Program-made: the position numbers and the translations under genes
Notes under the pieces: model-generated
What the model was told of the DNA's origin: nothing
What the model saw: only the letters and a program-made list of their open reading frames with translations
Databases searched by the model: none
Shown: positions 45,069 to 58,698 of the stretch, piece after piece
Numbering within the stretch: the first letter of the stretch is position 1
How the letters are laid out: each line of letters begins with the position of its first letter
Source: Nomia melanderi
Lineage: Eukaryota; Arthropoda; Insecta; Hymenoptera; Halictidae
Direction: 5' to 3'
DNA: 64,000 nucleotides
Assembly (NCBI RefSeq): GCF_051020985.1
Contig: NC_134999.1
Span: 13,149,660-13,213,659 of the forward strand

Positions 45069-48039
45069 CTCGTTTATATAAATGCGAACAGAATGTACCA
45101 TTTAACTTAATGAGAAACAAGAATAAAGCAAATAAGAATAAAAAAATATGTTATAAGGATGATATAAAAGGAAAAGCGAGAAAGATTTCGAAATGTAGCG
45201 CACGTTTCGTTTAAAATTTTTAAACAAAACCGTAAAACTTAATTTATCGGTGCATGGAAATGTTTACGATTCTGTTTTGTTAATACAGACGTATAGAAGG
45301 ATTTACGAGCGTTCGTGGGTCACAATTTTAACAGACATTTTCCTTTCATTTTTAGGGTTATGTTCACACGAAGTGTTACTAAAAATGATATTCGTGTTTG
45401 GAGCACGAAATTTTAAACGAGTGGCACTATTTTACGGACACAAAGGAAACTAAGATGTTTGAGTAGGATTTGATCAGTGATTTTATAAAATTAATTATGA
45501 TTTTTGTATCACATATCTATAAATTTTGTTCTTTTTAAAAGCTACGAATATGTAATTAAAATTTAATCAAAGTACATAGTTCTATACATATGAAATAAAA
45601 TGCAGATCATATAATAAAGTACATTTTTTACATTTGTTCAATAGGTCGTTTGGGTACAAACGATTGTTCATTAATTATATTTATTTTAATTAATTAAGTA
45701 TGCCACAATTAATAAATTATACATAACTAAAAGTAAGATGATGATGATAATAATTTTATATACCCATGTACCATCAATGACGTTGGACGGTAATTTTAGA
45801 TGCACTATCCAATATTACCGCCATTTTATGTCTCTGTTTCATATTCCTGTTTCTGCATCTACCTAGAAATAAATAGATCCTCTTCGTCCTGAAAAATGTA
45901 ATAAGAGCCAACAAAGTGCAAAAATAGTGCTTGTTTTTCGTGGAATTCGAAACTGTTACGATGCATTCGACAAACAACTGCCATTTGTATTCACTCGTAA
46001 TTTATTCATTTAATCATTCGTAATTACCATAAAGTTAATTACTACTAAAGCCACCTTTAGCACGACAATCTTCAAACAATTACATTATTTAAACTGTTAA
46101 ATTTCCATATTCGTAAATGTACCGATTAACAAAACAATTATGAACATTTCATTGTCTTCAGTATTAATTAATTAAATGAAATGTGCTCGTCTCCTGAATA
46201 CTTGCAGCAAAGTGAAACTGTTTTTCGTTGAAATATATTTTTCGAGTAAATAGAAAATTCCAGAAAATTCAACTTCAGTCTGTTCAATTTCAAATAACGT
46301 AGAATTATAAACGAATATTTTTTTCAGTTGAATTTCAATTTTTATCGCTTTGCAACCGATGTTCTTTTTTATTTTTTCTTGTGGCGTGGCCGCATTCGAT
46401 TGGAAGTGCTATTACCAGTTATTAACCTGGCTCTGTTGATTTGTGGTTTAAGACCTATCAACAGTTCGGCTGTACTTTATTTGGGGTCTGATAAGATAAA
46501 AACAACTAGCAACACATGTTCCATTATGTCCCTTTATACTTGACACGTGCATGAGCTTCCATATCAGATAAAGATCATCAGCCATTCGCAGCGAGTGCAA
46601 TTCTAACAATAATTGAAACATATATTTTCATTCGTGATACGTTTAACAAACGTTAAATAGAAAGTGTTACACGTTAATGTTATCTAAAAAAGTCCCATGA
46701 ACTAATTCACCTTTCCTGATTGACCATTTTCTAGTAATATTCACCTACAAAACTAACACAATATTGACTAATTGTAAAGAAAATATTGATAGGAGTTTTA
46801 ATCTATAATTTAATACTGATAGCAATTTCCAAGTTGTTAAATTTGTGTTGAAAAAACGTTTCAGAAATAATTAGAAACAATCAACTTCAAAAGTAGTGTG
46901 AATAGAAGCACAATACCTGAATTAAGTAGAAACGGTCAATTATGGACAGACACGAGCACTGACCGTTATTTGGTGAAATTTGCGTTCGAAGTGTGGAACA
47001 CAACTATCTCAGGAACAAAGTATAATGTGAACAAAATTTTTGTCACATTTTCAACTTAGTTTTCCTTGTAGAATAAGCTGCTCCAAAGGTTTAACATTAT
47101 CTTGAAAATATTCAATATTATTCAATGTTAAAAGCAAGAAGAAATTTATTTGTATACAATGTTAAGCACAATTCGTGAAACTATCAAAAATGATTGCAGA
47201 AGTAAACAAAAATATAGTGTAAAGGATGTCTGTTGCAAAATAAAAAATGATTTTGAAAATACCTCGAACGCAACACGGTTATTGTGCCATTCTGTTAGAT
47301 TTGAACCGTGTCACTGTCAATTTTTGGAACGCTTTGCCAGAAAGAAACAATCAATAACAGAAGTACACGGAACACGACAGACGTGAAATTAATTTTCATG
47401 AAAACGTGGTCTGTGCGGAAAAAAAACTAGGCGCAACGGAACCTCTATTACTTGCAAGCGGACCTCGTCGCTTGTGTTCTGTCAAGGCGTGTTAGTGATA
47501 TCAACTTGATGGGAAATAATCAAAACAGAAAACAATAGTGGTAGACGATACATACATTGTGAGCTTTATTGCAACTTTTACAAATATTGAACAAACTATA
47601 AAACTTCGTAAAACAAGTAATTTTGAAAGCGTTTATAAATCTGTTCAATGTGTCGCTAACGTTATTATCGTTAAAATTAAATAAATAAAGACAGTAAAAC
47701 TCTCCACCTTATTAAATTCATTAGTGATTGTCATTAATATTTGTATATCCTAAATCTATAATAATAATTTCTCTCTAAAAGGTTTCAATATTCTGCAATT
47801 GTCTAGGAAACAAATGTGAGACTGTAATAATGTTACAGAAATTAAGAGAGATGTGACTAAACTTCATTTCATATAAATGATTAATCTATCTATTAACTAT
47901 AAATCAATTTATTATTTATAAACTATACACTTTACTATATACTATATTCAATAATACACTTAACGCCTATTTTTAATTTATTACTCATAAATTAACAAAT
48001 GAAGATAATTAACTCATAATACTATATGGATCAAAAATA
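45069..48039. other. AT-rich intergenic DNA, nothing recognised
   Basis: Several open frames of 67-78 codons (for example 45250-45453, 46328-46543, 47150-47386) show no domain, signal peptide or splice context. Confidence 0.55.
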
Positions 48040-48829
48040 TTTACGTTCCTTTCAAATGTCAGACACCAAGTTCTCCAAGATGAACGGTTTACTTACACTC
48101 GACCACCGTTGCGATTAATATAAAGTTGCCCTTCGCGACACACTCGGGTATCGTAATTAAACGTCACGATCGAGTTTACCAAATCAAAGTTCAAGTAACA
48201 GTTACTCGGGTGCAGGGACTGCGTAAGACGCGTCGAATGACGTCAGTAGAAGTTGCCGTTGTGATTTACCATGCTGCGCAGCAATCTCACAATTAGACCA
48301 CCATAGTATCATAAACCCACCCTGAAATGGATGCGCTTATCTAATGAAGCTGTTGCTGCGCTGAATCGCGATTAGGTGCTTGATCATTCTTGTCACGATC
48401 TACCCCTGTTTTTGCGATGAATTAACACGTTTCCGCTGTAAATGTTTCCGGTGTACAACAATCAATCTTGTTTTTCGGTTTCAGCTACTCGAAGTTACCA
48501 TATTTACGTGTCCATCTGTATAAACATTAATCATTAATCTGTACACGCGGCCATTCAGCAGCTGAATAGCTTTTCAGTTTAGTTTCATCTAAATGATTTC
48601 ATCAGCATCTGCGACCTGTAACTTTAATGGCAATTAATAACTTACCAGGAAATAAATACGACTTTGTTTACCTTTCAACTAATAAACTTATTCACGAACA
48701 TGAACTTCTGCTCGCGATTAATACCTCGTTTTATAGGTTAAATTGTAGTTTTGATTTTAAAGGTACTGATAGTTAATTAGAAATCTGGATACCAACAAAA
48801 TTGATTGAATAATTTTCAAAAGGATTTAA
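48040..48829. other. Intergenic; GC-richer island at about 48040-48500
   Basis: No open frame of note. An unpaired element-like start TTAACACGTTTCCGCTG lies near 48422. Confidence 0.3.
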
Positions 48830-49115
48830 ATATGCGTACTTTATATTTAAAGTAATGTAAATGTTATTATAATATAATAGATACTAATATGGATGTTACC
48901 GTAAAGTAAATGTCAAATAATTAATGAAATAAGCGGAGAGTAAAATAATAAGCGATTTATGGTCAAACTAATTTTCATTAAATTATGCTGCAATTCACGT
49001 AAATGTTAATATAATAGATATTCACATTGATTATCACTATAAAATAAAAGTAACTATAATTAGTGAAATAAGTGAAGAATAATATACAAAGTAGTGATCT
49101 ACGGATCAGCCTAAT
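48830..49115. repeat. Imperfect two-copy tandem duplication, about 140 bp
   Basis: GTAAATGTTATTATAATATA and GTAAATGTTAATATAATAGA begin the copies. Both continue to TTAATGAAATAAGCGGAGAG or TTAGTGAAATAAGTGAAGAA and CTAATTTTCA. Confidence 0.7.
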
Positions 49116-51127
49116 TTTCAGCTAGAAATAAAACAAAAAGAAATTGTCTTTTATTTATGTACTGAAATTAGATTCTCATGCACTCTCAAGATTTCCCTTT
49201 TTTATTCCGATTTTTTCAAACAATTTCCTTCCTCTTGATTCCAACTCGTTTTCTTCTCTGCCTGGGTGTCCTCTCTCTAAACCCTTTAGACGACCAATTA
49301 CCAGTTTCTTGCTCGCGTGCATCACCGTTTCCTGGCACTTAATCATTCTTCTTTAGCAGGTCCGTTCTAATTCACACTCTGGTTCTCCACCGCCGCTGCA
49401 TAATTTTATGTTCTCCCGTTGAATCGTAATTATCCACTTGATATATCTTCCCGTGATTCCGTCTAGCGTGACTCTAACCTTATGTTTCAATGCACGGTTT
49501 CCTCTCGATTCTGTTTAATGCTTCGAAACTCAATAACTTAAAAAGTACGAGTGATGCAAACAAATATCTCAGACAAAAGTTGTAAGGTATAAAGCTAAAC
49601 ATATTATTTTTGTAAATACTATTCTCTTATTATTACGATTTAAGATTAAACATATGAAAATATGTCACGATGTGAATGTATTAAATATTACTACACATCT
49701 ATTTCGAGAAAATGAACCGTACACCTTTCAACATTTGCCTTTTTTTGTTTTCAAAGTGAACAGGGAAAATTGAAATCCTTCAATTCTAAATGTGTTCCTA
49801 ATTGATTAAATGAAAAGGTAACGAACTAATTTCTACACCTAATATGTCCCAGGAACCTCGTTTCTTTCATCCCACGGAAAGTTTCCTCTCTCCGCCTGCA
49901 AACCTTAATTTTCTTTCATCCCTTTCCTTTCGCAAACACCATTATCTTCGATTTTCTATGGCTTAATATAAAGACCCTTTCTTCGTGACGAACTTTTTTA
50001 ACTTTGTTATCGTCTCCTTTAATTTTGTCCCTCCCGCTCCCATCGAAACTCTGTTGCCTACATAGGTGATAGTCAAAATTGAGTCTTTCTCCATTACTGC
50101 CAATGTATATACATATACAGGGTGTTCTCATAGTTGTACTTGAACCGCGAGGAATTATATTATAGCTTAAAATATTGTATGACGAGAAATGTCGTAGAGA
50201 ATTTAATTATAAATAATTTGTTTTGAATTTGTTAACATATGTGAATTTTTCTGAATATATATATATTTTTTTTTCTTTATATATATTATTATGTACTATC
50301 ATATATAATTATTATCATTATTATATATATAATATATATCATTAATTATAAACATAATATTAAATGATAAAATTATAATTATTTAATTTCGGTCACTTTT
50401 ATATTGAAATATTAATAGTTTCATATTAAAATAAATTATTAAGTAACAAAGGGTTCAGTAAACATCCCTAATTAATACTTTTTCAGTATAAAATTCATTG
50501 ACTTCCTGCCATCAAACTTCACTGTACTTCCCACCTCGTTCAATATTCCTGTTAATTTTATCTGCACGTGACTTCGTATTTATATTTTCACCATCACTTC
50601 ATTTAACTTCACCCTGTCTATTCTATCAAATACTCCATTCAGGCCTGCGTGGTTTGTGAAAACTCTTCCCCCCATTTTTTGCTGAGCTCTTTGTTTACTA
50701 TATGTATAATTCAGTACGTAAACCACGTCTATCGCTCCCCTTCGCTTCCAGAAGCCAAACTTGTTCTTCCCGCAACCTTTCTTTCACTTCTTTTCCACCA
50801 GTTTTACGTTCGAAATTCTTGCACGTTTTTTATATACCGACCCCCGTATATTTTTTATACGATGCTCCATTTTCCTTCGATTTTTCACGTGACCCCTTTC
50901 TTCTTTTCCTCATATTCTACTGATAACGATAATATGGTTTTAGAAAAAGCGCAGACAATAATTTAGTACTGTATTATGGGATGCTTATATTTGTATTTTG
51001 TATCGCGCATATGATTATTTAACATTCAATACGGATGGAGTAGAGAAACTTTGATTTTATTTCAATTTCTGAGAAACAGTTGGTTATTGTGTATGTAATG
51101 AGCTACTGTTTAACAAGTTAGTATATT
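49116..51127. other. Pyrimidine-rich and AT-rich intergenic DNA
   Basis: The plus strand is C/T-rich over much of 49180-49420 and 50460-50930, giving spurious plus-strand open frames. TATA-type simple sequence lies at about 50255-50345. TACAGGGTGTTCTC near 50116 looks like a transposon end but has no partner. Confidence 0.45.
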
Positions 51128-51350
51128 TCTATATTATTATATCATTATATTATATTTCATTTCATATCATAATATTATTATATTATTGTTTTACTATATT
51201 ATTATATTATCATATTATAATACTATCATGTAACATTACTGTATTATTATATTATTATATTATTATATTATCATATTATAATACTATCATATTACGTTAG
51301 TATTTTATTATATTATTGTATTATTATATTACTATACTATCATATTGTTA
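51128..51350. repeat. ATT/TTA microsatellite, imperfect
   Basis: Long runs of TATTATATTA and ATCATATTAT with interruptions, over about 220 bases. Confidence 0.92.
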
Positions 51351-51939
51351 CATTACTAACACATTATCTAAAGAAATTTACCATCAACAACACACCATTC
51401 AACAAACCATCCAAAGATCGAAACTTCTTCCAGGTTCGAAGCAAGTTTACTTCAGAAATTGAAAAAAAAAACATTTTTCTCGCATCACCATCGCGAAATA
51501 CCGATGAAATTACAAATATAATGAATTATAGAAAGCCACGTTAAACGCGAAAACATGCGCAAGACAGGTTTCGAAAGTTGACTGTTATAACACGCGGACA
51601 AGGACTAAGCGTTAACGCGTTTCCCGAAGGTGGATCCGCTATGTCTTCTCCTTGTTTAAGTGGTATCCGAGTGAGCATCATCAATTTACTTAGCTTTTTA
51701 TAAATATTCGAAGCTAATTTTTTCGGATAAAAACAGGTTTCTGCACTACAAATGCCTGTCATTTCCATAATAATTAAAATTTCGAAAAAATCCATACACC
51801 GCATTTTAAATCTTTATCTTCGGATGCCACGGTTGTTTGCAATCGAGTCGGCCATTTTGTAACATGTTAGCTTAGGAAAAATACAAATGTACAGCAGAAG
51901 GTTACAGCTACGTACCCAGGAAAAATCAGAAATTTTCAC
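51351..51939. other. Intergenic, nothing recognised
   Basis: An 87-codon minus-strand open frame at 51541-51804 has no recognised motif. Confidence 0.45.
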
Positions 51940-52181
51940 TTAACCCTTTGCACTCGAGAATATTTTTCTCAGTAAATATTCATTATTTTTTGATGAAATG
52001 TGAATGATATTTTTTGTAATTAACATAAAGAAGTACCTTGCATAAATTCAGTGACAGAACTATTTTATTTCGATGTTCTATGTGTTAGTTTTAAAATTTA
52101 ATATTGAATTTTCTATTTTACAATTTTCTTGGGTCAAATCAAATGGCGATTGAAAAACGCCTCTCGAGTGCAAAAGGTTAA
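51940..52181 (-). mobile_element. TTAA element, family T1, reverse copy
   Basis: A 242-bp unit with ends TTAACCCTTTGCACTCGAG and CTCGAGTGCAAAAGGTTAA. Internal marks such as CAAATGGCGATTGAAAAACG show reverse orientation relative to the other T1 copies. Confidence 0.88.
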
Positions 52182-53240
52182 TTGTTATTAACGAAACAAA
52201 TTCCTAAAGTTCACCTATATTCGGGACGTCTCCCGCTGGTGTCCCTTTTAGCCTTTTTTTTACGACGTATTGGGCACAATTAATTTCACTAATTGACGAC
52301 GTCCGAACAAATTCGCCGGATACGCGATCCCGGTGATTTCGTTTCAAAACAATTACGCGCGATTATAGTCGTTATTGTACACGCGGAGTGACAGTTGTCC
52401 GCGTTGCACGACGAACTGTTTAATACACAATAAATTGTCCCCCGTACGATTTAATTGGAACACAAAAATTGCTCGAACGTGTTGTTCATCATTATATCGC
52501 AGAGTCTCTGTTTTTCTCGTTTCTCAAAGAAAACTTCGATTCGTGAAATTTTCCAATTAAAATTTCCAGTGAGCCCAGCACTCCGTTGGAACGTTGTTCT
52601 CGGTTCTGCTGAATGAAACGAAGGAACTTTTCATCAAACGTTGAAATCCGATCGCACGAAATATTTACAACGTGTATTTCGAAATAAAATTTCCACCTAT
52701 CAGCCCGCGTTATTAATATTTACGTAAACAGCGAATGCTTCTGCTGGGCAATATTGAATTTTATGGAAAACTGATGACTGCCGTGGAGCTCGGACCGCGG
52801 GTTCCGCGAAATATCTTGCGTGTTTTTGTTTTCGAGGAAGTCCCGCCGCGGCATCGAATAGTTTGGAAGTTACGGAAAAACTACATTAATCCGCAGCTTA
52901 CAGGTTCAACGCAAACACAAATATTTGAATTTCATTTCCGAGTGGAATGTGCTCCGAAACTAGCATAACTATATAGATAACAGCCATTCGACGGATATTA
53001 CATACTGCAATATTTGTGTAAAGTGAAATGTAACACCGCGTGAAATTCTTTCTACTTCGATTTCAATTTCAGTTCTGTAATTCATAATTGATTTGATTTA
53101 TAATTAACCGTGGATTACTGCAGGTTTCCAATTTCCATTTAAATTCCGTCCCTTTGTTTTTATATTAATAGCAAGGTGAACCTTATTAGTTTGTGTATGT
53201 TGAATAGAACAATAAATGATTAGTAAATAAGTTGAGATTA
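52182..53240. other. Intergenic; GC-richer region at about 52200-52960
   Basis: Two plus-strand open frames (52375-52560, 52735-52968) lack recognised domains. The composition contrast suggests possible regulatory DNA. Confidence 0.35.
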
Positions 53241-53462
53241 TTAACACTAAAGCTACCAGACGGGTTAAAAACCCATTTCTGATATATCCTCTTTGCAATT
53301 ATTAAAAAGATAAATTAGTTTCTCTCAGAAATGATTAAAGAAGTTGATTTAGTAATACACAAACTGAATTGTAAATCAATTAGAGTCTCAATGCATGCAT
53401 TCTTGGAGTTTCTATAGAGGAATTTCGAAAAGTCATCATTCATTTTGAATTGATAGGATTAA
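53241..53462 (-). mobile_element. TTAA element, family C, reverse
   Basis: It starts TTAACACTAAAGCTACCAG with the palindromic GGGTTAAAAACCC next to it, and ends near GAATTGATAGGATTAA. The interior (GAAGTTGATTTAGTAATA, CATTCTTGGAGTTTCTATAG) matches 58382-58607. Confidence 0.78.
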
Positions 53463-54945
53463 AAACAGGGTTGCATAATGCAATAAAACGTAAAGAGCGA
53501 TATTACGTTCCTCAATGCATTGCATAGTAGATTGAAGTTGAGTTGGTTGCCACAAGAGACTATAACGTTAACATCGTTAGATGCTACACAATTGTAATCC
53601 AATCTACCTAAGCCCTATGTCAAACGATCACGTCTGTGAATTGGTAATAAGCTTTTAAGCCCATTTAGTATTAGATTAATAGTAATCGAGGGATGGCGTA
53701 ACTTGCATTGTGAATTTTTACTGCGCTTTATGTCTCCAATGAAAATCGCAGATTAGATAATCAGTGATACTTACGATGGTAATCGATTAATCTTGTTAAT
53801 TATTCAATTTCTATCCGGTCGGTGAATAATCTATTAATTAAGACTTTCATTCGATCGAATATAGGGTAAAGTAAATTATGAATTGCCAGAAATAAGAAGG
53901 ATAGTCAAATTTAGCATACCATTTGATTTAGTCTATCAAATAAAATTTTTCTAGCTGATCCATCTAGGTGGGAGCATTATTTTATAATATATAACGACTT
54001 GTAAAGTATAACGAAATGCTTATTTCACTTTTTATAATGAATTTTACGCTCTTTTTAGTGCATATTATAAAATTGATTAATATATATTAAAATGACTGTT
54101 ATACAATGTTGTATTTTGGTGTAATCGTAAAAGTCTATTTAATTATATTCACAAACAGATGATTAATTGGAATGAATACGTCTACCTTTTCCGTTCAAGG
54201 AGTTAATTTGAATATATGAAAGCGATAACGTAAAATTAAGCAGTATTGAAAGTTCATCGAGCATGAGAATTCAAAAGATTGTAAAAACTGATAATAGACT
54301 ATGTTCCATTCAAGATAAAGAAAATGATGAAGAGGAAAAGTCGAAGAAATAATTTAAATCCTATCTCTGCGCAGTCTGAAGCAATCGTCTCTTTGAAAGT
54401 TACCTCAACTTTCCGAAAATGAGTGAAATTTCGTTCGCAGTTGAATTTTGTTTAAACATAATTCGTCGGATACTTTTTTAGACTATCGCTAACGATAACG
54501 TTATCATAAAACGGATCAGCACTCTCGCGTTACTTCGCTGTAAACGTAAAAGCGATAGCGTTAACGTGTTCCCCCGCGATGATAGCTTTTAAGGGTTAAA
54601 AAAGGCGACTCGAGGTAAAAACATGCACATCACACCAAATAAGATTAACTCCTTCCGACCTAAATTTTATTTAAGCCGATTAAAAATATTTCGATGCAAA
54701 TCTTGTTATTTCATGGCTGAGCCACAAGATTCGTGCCGAGAAAACACGCAAAATGAAGTTGTTAGAGCTAATTATAGAGAAACTGGTTCGCAACGTTGTA
54801 TTTTCAGTTCGAAACGGTAAATCACTTAAGTCCATGATTTTTAATGAATAAGACTGATTGAAAGAAAAACGAGAATTGAGTATGTAGAAAATTGTTATTT
54901 ACATTTTTACGTTGACGTGTTGTTATTTTCAATATCAAGGTTTAT
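53463..54945. other. Intergenic, nothing certain
   Basis: AT-rich. A perfect palindrome GATAACGTTATC lies at 54494-54505, with a loosely inverted partner GCGATAGCGTTAACG at about 54551; this may be a small decayed TTAA unit. Confidence 0.4.
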
Positions 54946-55160
54946 AAAACATTGAACGCCGCACGATATCACGTAGCCAAATGCACGAAATGAAAACAAT
55001 GTAATATAAAATTATTCCATTGAATCGTTTTATTATTATTGCACGTTCATCTTGATGAATATCACTGCATTAGATAGCGTTATTTGTAATATAGAAATAT
55101 TTGCAGATAATGATCGTTTAATTGACTGAATTATAATGATTCGATTTGATGTTACGTGTG
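54946..55160 (-). mobile_element. TTAA element, family A, reverse, truncated
   Basis: It begins ACATTGAACGCCGCACGAT and runs through ATTATTGCACGTTCATC to GATTCGATTTGATGTTACG. The end that would carry the second TTAA is missing. Confidence 0.7.
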
Positions 55161-56794
55161 TTCTTTTTCTACGGAAACAGAAGTAATTCAATGATTGAAA
55201 CAGTGTATGTCTTGATTGTTTCGTAGAATTAAGGCTACACTGTAATAATACTGTTCCCTTCAATTGCAGTAATACTGTTTTACAAACAAACTCGGGGCGA
55301 ACAATAATTGTTTGATTCGAGTGAACCCCTCTCAGTTACAAATTGCAAATCTATATTCTTCTTCCACCTTATTTTTCTGTTTATTTTTCGTGCATCGTGT
55401 TTGCTCCAACGGTGTCGTGTTAGTTTAACGCTATGTACAATATTGTCTTACAGGTGTGTACACAAGAACAGTATCTCACAAACCAACCAGGGCATATACG
55501 ATTTGAAGTAGAAGGAAAAACACGCGTTTTACATTTATATGCGTTCAGACGAATTCTATAGAATATTTGAAAATGAAAATTCGACTGAATAAGAAAGAAT
55601 GAAATGAAAAGTATCAAACGTGTTGATCGGGCTGACTAAAGTTATAACAATGAATCAGATAAAACAACGCGGTTTGATAACAAATATTTCTATACATTTT
55701 GAAGAGTTCGTTGAATCGAAAACAAATCCAAAACCGCACGAATCCCTGGAATAATACCGCTGCTTTAATGCGTAGAAGATCTGTTAAAACTGTAGGATGA
55801 GAAATTAATAAAACAATGGAAAAGTTGTTAATTTATAATTAAAAAAACTACTGAAGATAGACTGAAGTTTACCTCTATATTTATGAAATGGAGCAGCATA
55901 CAAGAATTCCAAGTTTTTGATGCTGGCTTCAAAATATTGGATTCGTTTAACCAGAAAAAGGCAATTATTACGCATAGAGGTACAACGTTAATCAACGTCC
56001 CTTGAAAGCGGCGTATCCGACGAAAAACTGTTATTACGTGCTTTTAATATATCAGTCCGCGTGTAACGAAATTCATTTACACGCAGTATTAATATTAAAC
56101 GCGTTCAGAATGTCGAGCGTTACGCTTTGTGAACCATTTCAGTGTATATCAGTAGCAAAATCAATATTGCGCGAAGCATAAAATACACTTTCGCAAACAC
56201 GCGGAGTGTCATACGATTTTCTCGAAAGTGAGCGCGCCCCGGCGCGATTAAACTGCGATATCCTGGTAGCATCGCCTGGGACCACTTTTAAACGTTTTCA
56301 ATGATCGCGTCATGAATCCATTGTACATTTTGTCCGACGCGCAGAATTTCAGAGGAGCGTTCTCGAAACAAAAACTACCCTGCCAATCGATACTGATTCG
56401 AAACTGGCACTGCAGAGAAGAATGAACGCTGTCAAGTGTCGGTGAATTGTTACTATTGCAGCTTCTTTCCATTCGCGGTAAAAATTATTTTTTTTGCACG
56501 GTACAGATAGCATCGGAAAATTCTATCGATTAGAGGTACTGGAAATAATCATTATGTCGCATTTAAATTGACGCGCTATTCACAGTTGCCGTAACAATGT
56601 AATTAATAAAATGAGTCTGACTTGTTTCGATCGAAAAATTCAGTGAGATACTTTTCCAATAAATGTTCGTTTTCGTTAACTTTGAAAAATTCATAATATT
56701 TAAATCATAAAATTCGAGTGATGAAGTATGTATGTACATGTATCTTTTAATGAGATTACGAAACTCTCCAAATTTTTTCGATTTTTCCTTTATT
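55161..56794. other. Intergenic, nothing recognised
   Basis: It includes a slightly GC-richer patch at about 56040-56480. No gene was seen. Confidence 0.45.
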
Positions 56795-57370
56795 CAACTT
56801 CTAATAAAATTTAACCCTTTTCCTTCGTTTCAAGTTCTAATCAAACTTTTATTGCGTTCCTCCATTTTAAATTCTAATCAAATTTTTATTACATTCCTTC
56901 TCTTTAACTTCTAATCAAATCTTCACCCTGTTTCTTATCTTCAACTTCCAATCAAATATTCACCATTCTCTTTCTTTTCAACTTCTAATCGAATCTTCAC
57001 CCTTTCCCTTTAATTCAACTTCCAATTAAATTTTCATCACATTCGTCTATTTCAACTTCTAATCACACGTTTACTACATTCCACCATTTCGACTTCCAAT
57101 CAAATCTTCACCATTTTCCTTCTTTTCAACTTCTAACCAAACCTTCACCATTCCCTTTCTCTTCAATTTCCAATCAAATTTTTATTACATTCCTCTATTT
57201 CAACTTCCAATCAAACTTTTATCACATTCCTCTGTTTCAACTTCCAGTCAAACTTTTATCACATTCCTCTATATTAACTTCCAATCAAATCTCCACCATT
57301 CCCCTTCAACTTCTAATCAAATCTCTACCCTCTTCCGCATCTATTCAAATCCCAACCATTCCCTCCGCTT
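56795..57370. repeat. Pyrimidine-strand minisatellite, about 36-39 bp, roughly 15 copies
   Basis: The core is CAACTTCTAATCAAATCTTC followed by ACCATTCCCTTTCTTT. Cores recur near 56796, 56834, 56869, 56908, 56944, 56979, 57018, 57054, 57091, 57129, 57168, 57204, 57240, 57276 and 57308. The plus strand is nearly free of G across the array. It directly adjoins the GC-rich island to the right. Confidence 0.92.
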
Positions 57371-58170
57371 CAACATCCAGCAGAATTCCCACGATTTCCC
57401 GTCGCCCTTACGCCGAAAAAATCGCGCCCACAGCCCCCGGCAAGGACACTCGTATAATTATAAGCCGCTGGCACCGAGAAGCCCGGCAAAGGAATCGAAA
57501 TGCTTCGCGTCTTTTCTTTTTTCGGTTCCTTTTTCCCAGTCCGTGCGACGGCTGGGAACACGTCAGTCCGCCATTGTGCCGGAGACACGGGTGCACCGTG
57601 GCCGGCGCTAGGTACAAAGGGCAAGGCAGTTAGTCTTTGAAGGTTGCCGACTAATTTAACGGTTGAACCTCGCCAAGATAGTACCACCTCGATCGATCAT
57701 TAGGTGCGGAGACCAGCGGTTGTTGCGAGTGTGCCGCGGCTCGTTTGTACAACAATGTACATTGCGGAGAGCCGTTGTGGGTGGCTAGCCGCCCGTTCCA
57801 GCGGACACGGGCCAGCGCAGTTCCAATTGCTTAGAAATACCCGGCGGGATCCCAATTCAGCTGCACGGCCGCTTAGAAAGTTGTTTCGCGACACGCGCTC
57901 TGACGGCGTCGATAATTAATTTTCGGACGCGGAAACCGGCGACACATCTGCCACGCCACGCCGCGCGGCGCGGAACTTCGGGGCTCTGACATTTACGAGC
58001 TCCTCTCCTTTTTTCCGCGATTCTTTTTTGCCCGCGGCGCGCCAGCTTCGATAAAATTATCGGAAATTTTTATTTACCTCTGCTGGCTCTTCGGGGTGAG
58101 AACACCGCCTGAATGTTAATACCCGTTTCCTTGTTTTCACGTCTAGGGAACTAAGGAACCTGTGGAACAT
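57371..58170. other. GC-rich island, no supported gene
   Basis: The sharpest GC-rich region of the window, with CpG-rich stretches and open frames on both strands (57370-57687 minus, 57704-57919 plus). None was recognised. It could be a promoter or first exon of a gene beyond the window. Confidence 0.35.
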
Positions 58171-58381
58171 GTTGCTGGGAATGAATATTTGGTGCTCAGG
58201 GGTTCGAGGAATCTTAACATTGCGCCGGCCTCGCGATAATGCAAGATTTTTAGTCTATCGTTTAATTGCTAGTCGCATTAATGTAACATTTCAGATGTGT
58301 ATGGCAGAAATCGAAAGTAAAATTACAAAATCGAATTCTTTATTCTTTTTCGTAAGATACAAATTTCGGTCTGATTGATGC
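58171..58381. other. Short intergenic stretch
   Basis: Nothing recognised. A 69-codon open frame at 58169-58378 has no motif. Confidence 0.4.
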
Positions 58382-58607
58382 ATAACGCTAGAACTACCAA
58401 ATAGGTCAGATTGACCAGCTCCTACGTTCTTCTTTTTCAATCATTGAAAGCATAACACATGCTCCTCTGCGGAATCACTAAAGAAATTGATTTAGTAATA
58501 TTTAAAATGAATCATAAGTTAATTGAAATCTCAGTAGTTGCATTCTTAGAGGTCCTATAGACAAATTTCGAAATGCTGACTTGACTGCTCGGTAGTTCTA
58601 GTGTTAA
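58382..58607 (-). mobile_element. TTAA element, family C, first of a chain
   Basis: It starts ATAACGCTAGAACTACC, with a subterminal AGGTCAGATTGACC palindrome, and ends CTCGGTAGTTCTAGTGTTAA at 58607. Confidence 0.83.
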
Positions 58608-58678
58608 AAATATATCAATATAATCACCGACGCTCGCGTTTCCAGTAGCTGAAATTTAGCTGGCGCACAATGTGTTAA
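58604..58678. mobile_element. Solo end of a TTAA element
   Basis: Between TTAA at 58604 and TTAA at 58675 lie only 75 bases. The right end AGCTGGCGCACAATGTGTTAA (last 20 bases AGCTGGCGCACAATGTGTTA) matches the right end of the 58699-58949 element. Confidence 0.5.
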
Positions 58679-58698
58679 CCTATTTGAGGTCAAGGTTT

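Noticed and set aside
50649..50966. 105-codon plus-strand open frame
   Set aside because: It arises from C/T-rich sequence, giving a Phe/Ser/Leu-rich product with no domain or splice context.
51421..51450. Possible tRNA T-loop (GGTTCGAAGC)
   Set aside because: No matching A box, acceptor stem or cloverleaf could be formed around it.
57370..57687. 105-codon minus-strand open frame
   Set aside because: Same reason: GC-rich island with frames open on both strands and no recognisable protein.
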